Origin: Geodermatophilus sabuli
GTDB taxonomy: Bacteria; Actinomycetota; Actinomycetes; Mycobacteriales; Geodermatophilaceae
DNA: 64,000 nucleotides
Reading direction: 5' to 3'
NCBI RefSeq assembly: GCF_010686765.1
Contig: NZ_JAAGWF010000008.1
Span: 186,001-250,000, forward strand
Each line of letters begins with the position of its first letter. Position 1 is the stretch's first letter. The notes under the pieces were generated by a model. It saw nothing but the letters and a program-made list of their open reading frames with translations, searched no databases and was not told the origin of the DNA. Positions 20,474 through 29,386 of the stretch are shown here, piece by piece. The position numbers were made by a program, and so were the translations under genes.

Positions 20474-21388
20474 GTGCCCGTCGCGGTCGCCGTCACCGTC
20501 AGCCCCGTCCTGCCCGGGGTGCTCGGCCCCGCCGGCTGGCAGGCGCTGTCCGCGCAGCGGCCGGTGGTCGCCCTGCCCGGCGCCGCGGGCACCGCCGCGG
20601 CGTTGCGGGCCGCGGGCTGGGTGGTCGAGGGCGTGCCCGATGCCGCCGCGGCGGAGGACCGCCCCGAGCAGGTCGTGGCCCTCGTCGCCGGCGAGACGGT
20701 GGACGCCGCCGAGCTCGTCGACGGCGTCCCGCTCCCGGCCGGCGCGCGGCTGCTCGACGTGGTCGCCGTCATGGACCGGCTCCGCTCGCCGGGCGGCTGC
20801 CCCTGGGACGCCGAGCAGACCCACGCCTCGCTGCGCGGTTACCTCCTGGAGGAGGCGCACGAGGCCTACGACGCGATCGTCGACGACGACCCGGTGGCCA
20901 TGCGGGAGGAGCTCGGGGACGTCCTCCTGCAGGTGGTGTTCCACGCCCGGGTCGCCGCCGAGGCCGGGCCCGGACACCGGTTCGACGTCGACGACGTCGC
21001 CGGCGAACTGGTCGACAAGCTGGTCCGCCGGCACCCGCACGTGTTCGGCGACGCCGGACCGCGGGACGTCGCCGCCGTCGAGGCCGGGTGGGACGAGATC
21101 AAGCAGGCGGAGAAGCAGCGCCGGTCGCCGACCGAGGGGGTCTCCCGGTCGCAGCCGGCGGCGTCGTGGGGCGCGGCGCTCGTGCGGCGCGCCGGTCGGG
21201 CCGGGCTGCCGGTGCCGGAGCCCGCGGAGCTGTCGGCCCGGAGTCCCGAGGAGCTGGGCGAGCGGCTGCTGGCCGTGGTCAGCGGCGCCGCGCAGCGCGG
21301 CTGGGACGTCGAGGACGCCCTGCGGGAGGCGGTCCGCCGCTACGCCGGTGAGCTGGACGCGGCTGCGGAGGAACGCCGGCCGGGCTGA
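20474..21388 (+). CDS. mazG: Nucleoside triphosphate pyrophosphohydrolase MazG
   Basis: 304 residues, GTG start 5 bp after the lipoprotein stop. About 95 N-terminal residues are a poorly conserved actinobacterial extension. The MazG domain starts at LLDVVAVMDRLRSPGGCPWDAEQTH and has the Mg-binding acidic helices EEAHEAYDAI and REELGDVLLQVVFH. The family hydrolyses NTPs and dNTPs to monophosphates and PPi, clearing oxidised or excess nucleotides. Sequence after about residue 215 is variable. In M. tuberculosis mazG also sits between mfd and eno. Confidence 0.95.
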   Translation: MPVAVAVTVSPVLPGVLGPAGWQALSAQRPVVALPGAAGTAAALRAAGWVVEGVPDAAAAEDRPEQVVALVAGETVDAAELVDGVPLPAGARLLDVVAVMDRLRSPGGCPWDAEQTHASLRGYLLEEAHEAYDAIVDDDPVAMREELGDVLLQVVFHARVAAEAGPGHRFDVDDVAGELVDKLVRRHPHVFGDAGPRDVAAVEAGWDEIKQAEKQRRSPTEGVSRSQPAASWGAALVRRAGRAGLPVPEPAELSARSPEELGERLLAVVSGAAQRGWDVEDALREAVRRYAGELDAAAEERRPG

Positions 21389-21426
21389 GCCCCGCGGGGC
21401 TCGGCGCCCGGCGTCGACGGGCTGGC

Positions 21427-22728
<1,302 letters not shown>

Positions 22729-22744
22729 CCGGCTCGGCCGGCCG

Positions 22745-23308
22745 ATGAGCGGCCCGCGTCCTCGTCGGGGCGGCTCGGCCGCCGCGTCCCCCGCCCGGCG
22801 CCGCGCCACCGGACGGCCGCTGACCCACGCGGCGTCCCGTCCGGTCCCCGCAGGTACCCGGTCGGGCGCCGGCAGCCGCCCCGAGCAGCGCCGTCCGGGC
22901 CGCCGCGCGCCCCGCGCGACGTCGTCGGGCAGCCCGCGCCGGCCGCTGTTCACCGGCCGGGCGGTGCTGCTGGGTGGGCTGGTGCTGCTGCTGGCGCTCA
23001 CGCTGGCCGGGCCGATCCGACAGTTCCTCGCCGGCCGCGCCGAGCTGACCCGGCTGGCCGCCGAGGGCACCGCCCTGGACCAGCGGATCGAGGACCTGCA
23101 CGCGGAGCTCGAGCGCCAGGCCGATCCCGCGTTCACCATGCGGGAGGCCCGCGAGCGGCTGACCTACGTGCTGCCCGGCGACCGGCTGGTCGTGGTCGTC
23201 GACGGCGAGGCGGTGGAGGGGGACGCCGGCACGCTGCCGGAGGAGACCGACCCGACACTGCCCTGGTACGACGCCCTGCTGGAGTCGGTGGCCGACGCCG
23301 ACGGATGA
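22745..23308 (+). CDS. Septum formation initiator family protein (FtsB/DivIC-like)
   Basis: 187 residues. A long basic, Pro/Arg-rich cytoplasmic tail (about residues 1-72) is followed by one membrane helix (AVLLGGLVLLLALTLAGPI) and then a short coiled coil (RQFLAGRAELTRLAAEGTALDQRIEDL). The last part, DPAFTMREARERLTYVLPGD, is the conserved DivIC/FtsB motif. It should act in the divisome with FtsQ and FtsL. It is the counterpart of Rv1024 next to eno in mycobacteria. A hairpin repeat begins straight after its stop codon. Confidence 0.9.
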   Translation: MSGPRPRRGGSAAASPARRRATGRPLTHAASRPVPAGTRSGAGSRPEQRRPGRRAPRATSSGSPRRPLFTGRAVLLGGLVLLLALTLAGPIRQFLAGRAELTRLAAEGTALDQRIEDLHAELERQADPAFTMREARERLTYVLPGDRLVVVVDGEAVEGDAGTLPEETDPTLPWYDALLESVADADG

Positions 23309-23309
23309 A

Positions 23310-23365
23310 GGACCCCCTCGCCCCCCACCACTCGCACGCTCGCGGCGGGGCCCTGCGAGGGGGCC
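23310..23365 (+). repeat. Post-stop hairpin repeat, copy A
   Basis: The element starts one base after the TGA of the FtsB-like gene. Its outer stem is CCCCCTCGC with GCGAGGGGG, plus GG/CC at the base with a bulged A. It encloses a core CCCCACCACTCGCA-C-GCTCGCGGCGGGGCCCTGC that recurs, with one difference, after flhB (60039-60093). It probably acts as a transcription terminator or 3'-end stabiliser. Confidence 0.75.
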
Positions 23366-23407
23366 GTTCCAGCACGTCACCGCCCCGGCGAGCTCGGCGC
23401 GGTAGGA

Positions 23408-23461
23408 GGACCCCGTCCTCCCCACCCTTCGCAGGTTCAGGGCGGGCCCCGGGACGGGGCC
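23408..23461 (+). repeat. Post-stop hairpin repeat, copy B (diverged)
   Basis: Same layout as copy A 43 bp upstream: GGA-CCCCGTCC pairs with GGACGGGGCC leaving the same bulged A, and a CCCCACCCTTCGCAGG interior corresponds to the copy A core. The two together fill the 203-bp gap before the DUF501 gene. Confidence 0.6.
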
Positions 23462-23499
23462 ACCAGGGGGCCGTGCACGGGACCGCTGACGGCCTGCCG

Positions 23500-23505
23500 C
23501 AGACT
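23500..23505 (+). promoter_or_regulatory. Leaderless-type -10 (CAGACT) for the DUF501 gene
   Basis: CAGACT ends 6 nt before the GTG at 23512, with no ribosome-binding site between. It is a weak match to TANNNT but has the same spacing as at other genes in this window. Confidence 0.4.
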
Positions 23506-23511
23506 CATCCG

Positions 23512-24027
23512 GTGAGCACCCCCGTCACCGAGGACGAGCGCGAGGTCGTCGCCCGGCAGCTCGGCCGCCCGCCACGCGCCCTCGTGGCGGTGGCGCACCG
23601 CTGCCCGTGCGGGCAGCCCGACGTCGTGCAGACCGCCCCCCGGCTGGAGGACGGCACGCCGTTCCCGACGCTGTACTACCTGACCTGCCCGCGGGCGTCG
23701 GCCGCCGCCAGCCGGCTGGAGTCGGCCGGCCGGATGAGGGAGTGGCAGGACGAGCTGGCGACCGACCCGGAGCTGGCGGAGGCCTACCGCGCCGCCCACG
23801 AGGCATACCTGGCGGAGCGGGACGCCCACGACGTGCTGCCCACCCGTGCCACCGCCGGGGGGATGCCGGACCGGGTCAAGTGCCTGCACGCGCTGGCCGG
23901 CCACGCCCTGGCCGCCGGGCCGGGCGTCAACCCGATCGGCGACCGCGCCGTGGCCGAGATGGGGCAGTGGTGGGCGGCCGGCCCCTGCGCCGTGCCCGCC
24001 CGCCCGGACGACGAGGAGCCCGCATGA
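23512..24027 (+). CDS. DUF501 domain protein
   Basis: 171 residues from the GTG at 23512. The conserved DUF501 core is visible: VVARQLGRPPRALVAVAHRCPCGQPDVVQTAPRLEDGTPFPTLYYLTCP is split here only to name RCPCG and FPTLYYLTCP as its marks, with later GGMPDRVKCLHALAGHALA and GVNPIGD. Conserved Cys and His residues (CPC, YYLTCP, CLHALAGH) suggest metal binding. The function is unknown; it matches Rv1025 by position. It overlaps the Ppx/GppA gene by 4 bp. Confidence 0.9.
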   Translation: MSTPVTEDEREVVARQLGRPPRALVAVAHRCPCGQPDVVQTAPRLEDGTPFPTLYYLTCPRASAAASRLESAGRMREWQDELATDPELAEAYRAAHEAYLAERDAHDVLPTRATAGGMPDRVKCLHALAGHALAAGPGVNPIGDRAVAEMGQWWAAGPCAVPARPDDEEPA

Positions 24028-24974
24028 CCCGCGTGGCCGCCATCGACTGCGGCACCAACTCGATCCGCCTCCTGGTGGCCGACGTCCCCACCCAGGGGCC
24101 GCACAGCGACCTGCTGCGCCGCATGGAGGTGGTCCGCCTCGGGGAGGGCGTCGACGCCACCGGCCGGCTGGCGCCGCGGGCGATCGAGCGCACCCGGGCG
24201 GTGCTGGCGGAGTACACCGCGCAGGCCCGCGAGCTGGGCGCGACGGCGGTGCGCATGGTCGCCACCAGTGCCAGCCGGGACGCCGCCAACCGGGCCGACT
24301 TCGAGGACATGGTGGTCGCGACCCTGGGTCAGCCGCCCGACGTCGTCGCCGGTGACGAGGAGGCCCGGCTGTCCTTCCTCGGTGCCACGGCGTCACTGGA
24401 CGCGGCGGTGGCCGCGCACGGCCAGCCGGCCCCGCAGCCGCCGTACCTGGTGGTCGACATCGGTGGGGGTTCCACCGAGTTCGTGCTCGGCGACGCGACG
24501 GGTGTGCGGGCGGCCTGCTCGGTCGACATCGGCTGCGTGCGGCTGACCGAGCGGCACCTGCACGGCGACCCGCCGACCGCCGACCAGATCCAGCGGGCCG
24601 AGTCCGACATCCGCGCCGCGCTGGCCGACGTCGTCGCGGTGGTGCCGGTGAGGGAGGCAGCCACGCTGGTCGGGCTGGCCGGGTCGGTGACCACCGTCGC
24701 GGCGCTCGCCCTGCGGCTGCCCGCCTACGACCCGCTCGCCATCCACGGCTCCCGCATCCCGGTCGCCGGCGTCCGATCGGTGACGGCGGGGCTGCTGACC
24801 GCCACCCGGTCGCGCCGGGCCGCGGAACCGGTCATGCACCCGGGCCGGGTGGACGTCATCGGCGCCGGGGCGCTGGTGCTGCGGGTCGTCATGGACGCGT
24901 TCGCGCTCGACGACGTCGTCGTCAGCGAGCACGACATCCTCGACGGCATCGCCCTGTCGCTGGTCCGCGGCTGA
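24024..24974 (+). CDS. ppx: Ppx/GppA family phosphatase (exopolyphosphatase)
   Basis: 316 residues, ATG in an ATGA overlap with the DUF501 gene. It has the actin-like ATPase fold of the family: AAIDCGTNSIRLLVADV (phosphate 1 loop), VVDIGGGSTEFVLGD (phosphate 2 loop), and LVGLAGSVTTVAALAL. The family cleaves polyphosphate and/or pppGpp. At about 316 residues it is the short form without the C-terminal HD domain, like Rv1026 (Ppx2) of M. tuberculosis, which occupies the same place. It is the last gene of the mazG-eno block. Confidence 0.94.
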   Translation: MTRVAAIDCGTNSIRLLVADVPTQGPHSDLLRRMEVVRLGEGVDATGRLAPRAIERTRAVLAEYTAQARELGATAVRMVATSASRDAANRADFEDMVVATLGQPPDVVAGDEEARLSFLGATASLDAAVAAHGQPAPQPPYLVVDIGGGSTEFVLGDATGVRAACSVDIGCVRLTERHLHGDPPTADQIQRAESDIRAALADVVAVVPVREAATLVGLAGSVTTVAALALRLPAYDPLAIHGSRIPVAGVRSVTAGLLTATRSRRAAEPVMHPGRVDVIGAGALVLRVVMDAFALDDVVVSEHDILDGIALSLVRG

Positions 24975-24977
24975 CGG

Positions 24978-25280
24978 TCAGGGGCTGCCGGCGTTGAGGC
25001 CGGGCGGCAGCTTGCCGGTCAGCGACTGGTAGGTGGCCGCCGCGCCGCGGGCGGCCACCAGGCGGCCGGCCGCCACGGCGACGCCGGAGACGGCTGCCCA
25101 GGCCAGCGCCTCCCCCCAGCCGACCCCCGGCGCGGCCGGGTTCTTCGGCGGGTTGGTCCCGCGGGCGGCGTACCAGGCGGCGTCGGTCAGCTTCCGGACC
25201 GCGATCCCCGCGGGGACGGCGAACCCGGTGCCGAGCAGCTTCCAGGTCATCGGGGGCTTCTGCTTCTTCTTCCCGGCCAC
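24978..25280 (-). CDS. DUF4235 small membrane protein
   Basis: 100 residues from a GTG at 25280. The N-terminus is Lys-rich (AGKKKQKPP), followed by TWKLLGTGFAVPAGIAVRKLTDAAWYAARGTNPPKNP, of which WKLLG and KLTDAAW are family marks, and a hydrophobic stretch WGEALAWAAVSGVAVAAGRL. Two membrane segments are likely. Function is unknown; such proteins are common in actinobacteria. It is convergent with the Ppx gene, 3 bp away, and divergent from the glycosylase gene. Confidence 0.82.
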   Translation of the reverse strand: MAGKKKQKPPMTWKLLGTGFAVPAGIAVRKLTDAAWYAARGTNPPKNPAAPGVGWGEALAWAAVSGVAVAAGRLVAARGAAATYQSLTGKLPPGLNAGSP

Positions 25281-25344
25281 GCGGTGATCATGCCGCGCCG
25301 ACCTGCGTCCGCGCGCGCCCGGGGCGGATGGTCTCCTGGGAGGC

Positions 25345-26136
25345 GTGGCAACGGACGGCGCCGGGTTCCCGGTCACCCGCACCCCCGCCGGGGTCCTCCG
25401 CTCGGCGCGGGGTGCCCGGGACCTCGCCGTCCTCGACGCCCGGGTCTCCGGCTGCCGTGCCTGCCCCCGCCTGGTCGCGTGGCGGGAGGAGGTGGCCCAG
25501 GTCAAGCGGGCCAGCTTCCGCGACGAGGACTACTGGGGGCGGCCGGTGCCCGGGCTGGGACCGGCCGACGCCCGCATCGCCGTCGTCGGCCTCGCCCCCG
25601 CCGCGCACGGCGGCAACCGCACCGGCCGCGTCTTCACCGGCGACCGCAGCGGCGACTGGATCTTCGCCGCGCTCTGGCGGGCCGGGCTGGCCAGCCAGCC
25701 GACGTCCACGCACGTCGGGGACGGCCTGGAGCTCACCGGCGTACGCGTCGCCGCCGCCGTCCGCTGCGCCCCGCCGGCCAACGCCCCGACGCCCGAGGAA
25801 CGCGACACCTGCTCGCCGTGGCTGGCCCGCGAGCTGGCGCTGCTGCCGGACCTGCGGGTGGTCGTCGTCCTCGGCGGGTTCGGCTGGACGGCGCTGTGGC
25901 CGGTGCTGGCGGCGGCGGGCCACCCCCTGCCCCGGCCGCGCCCGGCGTTCGGGCACGGGGTGGAGGTGACCCTGGCCGGGCCGCGCGGGCCGCTGACCCT
26001 GCTCGGCAGCTACCACGTCAGCCAGCAGAACACCTTCACCGGCAAGCTCACCGAGCCGATGCTCGACGCGGTGCTGTCCCGGGCGACCGAGCTGGCGGGC
26101 TACGACGGAGCCGCGCCGCCCCGGAGCCGGGCCTAG
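25345..26136 (+). CDS. Family 5 uracil-DNA glycosylase (UDGb), 4Fe-4S type
   Basis: 263 residues. Cluster-ligand cysteines are visible in SGCRACPRLVAW, VRCAPPANAP and DTCSPWLARE. Motif 1 is GLAPAAHGGNRTGRVFTGD, which has Ala where family 4 enzymes have an acidic residue, the mark of family 5; motif 2 is GSYHVSQQNTFTGK. These enzymes remove uracil, and often hypoxanthine, from DNA, useful in a high-GC genome exposed to cytosine deamination. The stop codon TAG is part of the -10 hexamer of the next gene. Confidence 0.92.
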   Translation: MATDGAGFPVTRTPAGVLRSARGARDLAVLDARVSGCRACPRLVAWREEVAQVKRASFRDEDYWGRPVPGLGPADARIAVVGLAPAAHGGNRTGRVFTGDRSGDWIFAALWRAGLASQPTSTHVGDGLELTGVRVAAAVRCAPPANAPTPEERDTCSPWLARELALLPDLRVVVVLGGFGWTALWPVLAAAGHPLPRPRPAFGHGVEVTLAGPRGPLTLLGSYHVSQQNTFTGKLTEPMLDAVLSRATELAGYDGAAPPRSRA

Positions 26137-26139
26137 GCT
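26134..26139 (+). promoter_or_regulatory. Leaderless-type -10 (TAGGCT) for ndh, overlapping a stop codon
   Basis: TAGGCT ends 6 nt before the ndh ATG. Its first three bases are the stop codon of the glycosylase gene, so the promoter is nested at the gene end. The interval has no ribosome-binding site. Confidence 0.5.
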
Positions 26140-26145
26140 CGGGCC

Positions 26146-27513
26146 ATGGCGCAGCGTCCCGTGGTCCTCATCGTGGGCGGCGGCTACGTCGGCCTCTACA
26201 CCGCCCTCCGGCTGCAGAAGAAGCTCTCCCGCGGGCGGGCCGAGATCGTCGTGGTCGACCCCCAGCCGCACATGACCTACCAGCCGTTCCTGCCCGAGGC
26301 CGCGGCCGGCTCCGTCGAGCCCCGCCACGTCGTGGTGCCCCTGCGCCGGACCCTGCCCCGCTGCCGCGTGATCACCGGCGCGGTCACCGGGCTCAGCCAC
26401 GCCGAGAAGCGGGCCCGCATCACGCCGCTGGAGGGGGAGGCCTTCGACCTGACCTACGACGTGCTGGTGATGGCGGCCGGGTCGGTGGCGCGCACCCTGC
26501 CCATCCCCGGGCTGGCCGAGCACGGGATCGGGTTCAAGAACGTCGGTGAGGCCATCTACCTGCGCAACCACGTGCTCGCGCGGCTGGACGCGGCCAGCTC
26601 CACCGACGACCCGGCGGTGCGCACCCGGGCGCTGACCTTCACCTTCGTGGGGGGCGGGTACGCGGGCATCGAGGCCTTCGCCGAGCTGGAGGACATGGCC
26701 CGCTACGCCGTCGAGCACTACTACCCGCGGCTGTCCCCGGCGGACATGCGGTGGGTGCTGGTCGAGGCGACCGGGCGGATCCTGCCCGAGGTCGACCTGG
26801 ACATGGCCGCCTGGACGGTCAAGCAGCTGACCGCGCGGGGGATGGACGTGCGGCTCAACACCCGCCTCGAGTCGGTCACCGACCAGGGCGTGGTGCGGCT
26901 CTCCGACGGCGAGGAGTTCTCCAGCGACACGCTGGTGTGGACCGCCGGCACCAAGCCCAACCCGATGCTCACGCAGACCGACCTGCCGACGGACGAGCGC
27001 GGCAGGGTGGTCTGCGAGGCGACCCTGCAGGTGCACGGGCTGCCCGATGCCTGGTCGGCCGGTGACCTCGCCGCCGTCCCGGACCTCACCAAGGAGACCC
27101 CGGGCGCAACCACCGCGCCCAACGCGCAGCACGCCGTCCGGCAGGCCAAGCGGCTGGCCGACAACGTCGTGCTGACCCTGCGCGGCGAGCAGCCGGTGCC
27201 CTACCGGCACGCCTATGCAGGGTCGGTGGCCAGCCTCGGGCTGCACAAGGGCGTCGCGCAGGTCTACGGGGTCAAGCTCCGCGGCTGGCCGGCCTGGTTC
27301 ATGCACCGGACCTATCACGTGAGCCGCGTGCCGACGTTCAACCGCAAGGCCCGCGTGGTCGCCGACTGGACGCTGGCCTCGGTGTTCCGGCGCGAGGTCA
27401 TCGCGCTGGGCCAGCTGCAGGACCCGCGGCGGGAGTTCGTCGCGGCGGCCGGTGGTGCTCCGGCGGGCCAGCTGCCACCGCCACAGCCGGAGGACCGCGC
27501 CCAGGCCAGCTGA
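26146..27513 (+). CDS. ndh: Type II NADH dehydrogenase
   Basis: 455 residues. Two Rossmann dinucleotide sites are clear: VLIVGGGYVGLYTALRLQ near the N-terminus for FAD and FTFVGGGYAGIEAFAEL for NADH. SAGDLAAVPD is the second FAD-contact motif. It oxidises NADH and reduces menaquinone at the inner face of the membrane without pumping protons. The C-terminal part (LRGWPAWFMHRTYHVSRVPTF) gives the amphipathic membrane anchor typical of NDH-2. The gene stands alone with its own leaderless-type promoter and is followed by a tRNA gene. Confidence 0.94.
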   Translation: MAQRPVVLIVGGGYVGLYTALRLQKKLSRGRAEIVVVDPQPHMTYQPFLPEAAAGSVEPRHVVVPLRRTLPRCRVITGAVTGLSHAEKRARITPLEGEAFDLTYDVLVMAAGSVARTLPIPGLAEHGIGFKNVGEAIYLRNHVLARLDAASSTDDPAVRTRALTFTFVGGGYAGIEAFAELEDMARYAVEHYYPRLSPADMRWVLVEATGRILPEVDLDMAAWTVKQLTARGMDVRLNTRLESVTDQGVVRLSDGEEFSSDTLVWTAGTKPNPMLTQTDLPTDERGRVVCEATLQVHGLPDAWSAGDLAAVPDLTKETPGATTAPNAQHAVRQAKRLADNVVLTLRGEQPVPYRHAYAGSVASLGLHKGVAQVYGVKLRGWPAWFMHRTYHVSRVPTFNRKARVVADWTLASVFRREVIALGQLQDPRREFVAAAGGAPAGQLPPPQPEDRAQAS

Positions 27514-27657
27514 ACCGTCACCCCCCGTGGACGGGCCTGGAGGCGGCGCTGCGGGCGCTGTCGACGTGGGGGCGGCCCGCCGCGCTGCCCTCGGCGGCGG
27601 GCTGCCGCGCCGTCGGCCGTCCGGCTGAGGGACGGGCGCGGAGCTCCACGGCCGGGT

Positions 27658-27663
27658 TAGCGT
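27658..27663 (+). promoter_or_regulatory. Putative -10 (TAGCGT) for the tRNA gene
   Basis: TAGCGT lies 9 nt before the first base of the tRNA, the right distance for a -10 element driving a tRNA transcript with little or no leader. Confidence 0.4.
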
Positions 27664-27672
27664 GCGCTGACG

Positions 27673-27746
27673 GCCCCCGTAGCCCAACCGGCAGAGGCAG
27701 GCCCCTTAAAAGGGTCCGAGTGTGGGTTCGAATCCCACCGGGGGCA
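27673..27746 (+). tRNA. tRNA with UAA anticodon (Leu by anticodon) but short variable loop
   Basis: A full cloverleaf folds. The acceptor stem GCCCCCG/CGGGGGC is 7 perfect pairs with discriminator A. The D-stem is GCC/GGC with an 11-nt loop ending CGGCAGA. The anticodon stem GGCCC/GGGTC holds loop CTTAAAA. The T-arm is GTGGG-TTCGAAT-CCCAC. With T33 fixed the anticodon is TAA, reading UUA. The D-arm resembles that of class II tRNA-Leu (3-bp stem, AANCGGCAGA loop), but the variable loop is only 5 nt (CGAGT) where tRNA-Leu normally has a long arm. CCA is not encoded in full (CC only). The amino acid is therefore uncertain. Confidence 0.85.
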
Positions 27747-27754
27747 CCGGCCGG

Positions 27755-29146
27755 TCAGGACCCCGGCGGCGTGGGCACCCGCGGCCCGCCGGGCTCGGCC
27801 GGAACCGGGGCGGTCCCGGCAGCCGCCGTCCTCCGCCGGCGGACCGTCGCCCACGCGACCCGGGCGGCGACCCGGGGCCGGAACAGCGCGGTCGGCCGGT
27901 CCAGCAGGTTGACCACGCGCACGAAGGCGGCGGTCAGGTCGGCATCGGTGACCGCCGCGGTGGTCAGCAGGTCCAGGTAGGCGTTCCCCAGGCGCACGGC
28001 CGCCGGCCGGCCGCCTGGGACGACCGGCAGTTCCAGGTCTGCCGCGCGGGCCAGCTCCCAGGCGTCGTCCACCACCCGGGACAACCGCCGGGTGGCGCGG
28101 GTGGTGAGGTCGTCCGGACCGTCCTGCAGCGCGTCGCGCAGCGCCAGCGCCTGCAACGCGGCCACGGTCATCCCCTGCCCGTAGACGGGATTGAAGGCGG
28201 CCAGTGCGTCACCGGTGACGACCAGGCGATCGGGCAACCGGATCCGCTCGTAGTGACGCCGCGTGCTGGCCGGGATCCGGTGCACCGCCGCCACTGTCTC
28301 CAGCGGCTCGCGGGCGTGGACGAGCTCGGAGAGGTCGGCGATGCCCAGGGACGCGATGAACGCCCGGAAGCCGGGCGGGTCCGCGGGCGCGACGAGGCCG
28401 CCGTACCCACCGGTGCTGATCAGCCAGCGATCGCCCTCGACGGCCAGCGCCCCCGCGAACCGCGGCCGCTCCGGCCGGGCTGCGACGACGAGGGCCTTGG
28501 CTCCGCCGAGGTCGCCGGGCAGTCGGGGCCACGAGGCCGTCGTGTAGGACAGGCCGATCTCGACGCTGGACTCGGGTGGTGGAGGACGGCCGTGCGCCGC
28601 CAGCCAGGCCGGGGTGTGCGACCCGCGCCCCGTGGCGTCGACGAGGACGTCGGCGCCCAGGTCCTCGGATCCGGGCGTCCCCGGGTGCAGCCGGACGCCG
28701 GTCACCCGGTCGGCCGCCAGCACCGGTTCGGCCGCCACGGGGGAGAGCAGGCGGACCGTCGGCAGTGTCAGCACGCGACGGCGGACGCCTCGTTCGATCA
28801 GGGGGCGGCTGGCCATCACGCCGACCATGTCGCTCGGCCGGCGGGCCAGGGCGCCGACCCCGATCTCGAAGCGGCCCTCGCCGTGCAGGTCCCAGAGCAG
28901 GGCGCCGTCGGCCACCAGTTCCTCGGACAGCCCCGGGAGCAGGGCGTCGACGACGTCCCGCCCCCGGCCCAGGAAGGCGTGCACGTGCCGGGACTGGGGG
29001 ACGCCGCGGCGCGCCACCGGGTCGGCCGACAGGGTGTCGCGTTCGACCAGCACCACCTCGTCGACGGCCTCCGTCAGGACCCGTGCGGCCAGCAGCCCGG
29101 CCATGCTCGCCCCGAGTACGACGGCGCGACTCCCGATGCGGTGCAC
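27755..29146 (-). CDS. FAD-dependent monooxygenase-like protein
   Basis: 463 residues, GTG start 4 nt after AGGAGG. The N-terminus RAVVLGASMAGLLAARVL is a GxGxxG-type FAD site with Ala/Ser replacing one glycine, followed by ERDTLSADPVARRGVPQSRHVHAFLGRG, whose RGVPQSRHVH is typical of a 2-polyprenyl-6-methoxyphenol-hydroxylase-like subgroup. The second FAD motif is GDALAAFNPVYGQGMTVAA. The family hydroxylates or epoxidises small organic molecules; the substrate is unknown. The gene is convergent with the tRNA, whose 3' end is 8 bp from its stop codon. Confidence 0.82.
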   Translation of the reverse strand: MHRIGSRAVVLGASMAGLLAARVLTEAVDEVVLVERDTLSADPVARRGVPQSRHVHAFLGRGRDVVDALLPGLSEELVADGALLWDLHGEGRFEIGVGALARRPSDMVGVMASRPLIERGVRRRVLTLPTVRLLSPVAAEPVLAADRVTGVRLHPGTPGSEDLGADVLVDATGRGSHTPAWLAAHGRPPPPESSVEIGLSYTTASWPRLPGDLGGAKALVVAARPERPRFAGALAVEGDRWLISTGGYGGLVAPADPPGFRAFIASLGIADLSELVHAREPLETVAAVHRIPASTRRHYERIRLPDRLVVTGDALAAFNPVYGQGMTVAALQALALRDALQDGPDDLTTRATRRLSRVVDDAWELARAADLELPVVPGGRPAAVRLGNAYLDLLTTAAVTDADLTAAFVRVVNLLDRPTALFRPRVAARVAWATVRRRRTAAAGTAPVPAEPGGPRVPTPPGS

Positions 29147-29386
29147 CGCGCCTCCTGGGGATCGGCGTGACCACGTCAGGTTGCTGTGTCCCGGGACAGC
29201 CGGACAGGGACGTTGGTCCCGGTGCGACGAGGCGGTGGGCGCGTGCGGCGCACCCCGTAAGGGTGGTCACGCGCCGCCGAGGAACGCGCAGGCCGATTCG
29301 GGCGTTGACCTGGACGAGTGGGGTGCAGGACCGTGATCCCACGACCGCTCGACAGAGGACCACCCAGTCACCTCGAGGAGATGACG

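Noticed and set aside
27673-27746. Reading the tRNA as Lys (CTT) or as an ochre suppressor (TTA)
   Set aside because: Both need a shift that places C at position 33 and breaks the anticodon stem. Only TAA leaves T33 and five stem pairs intact.
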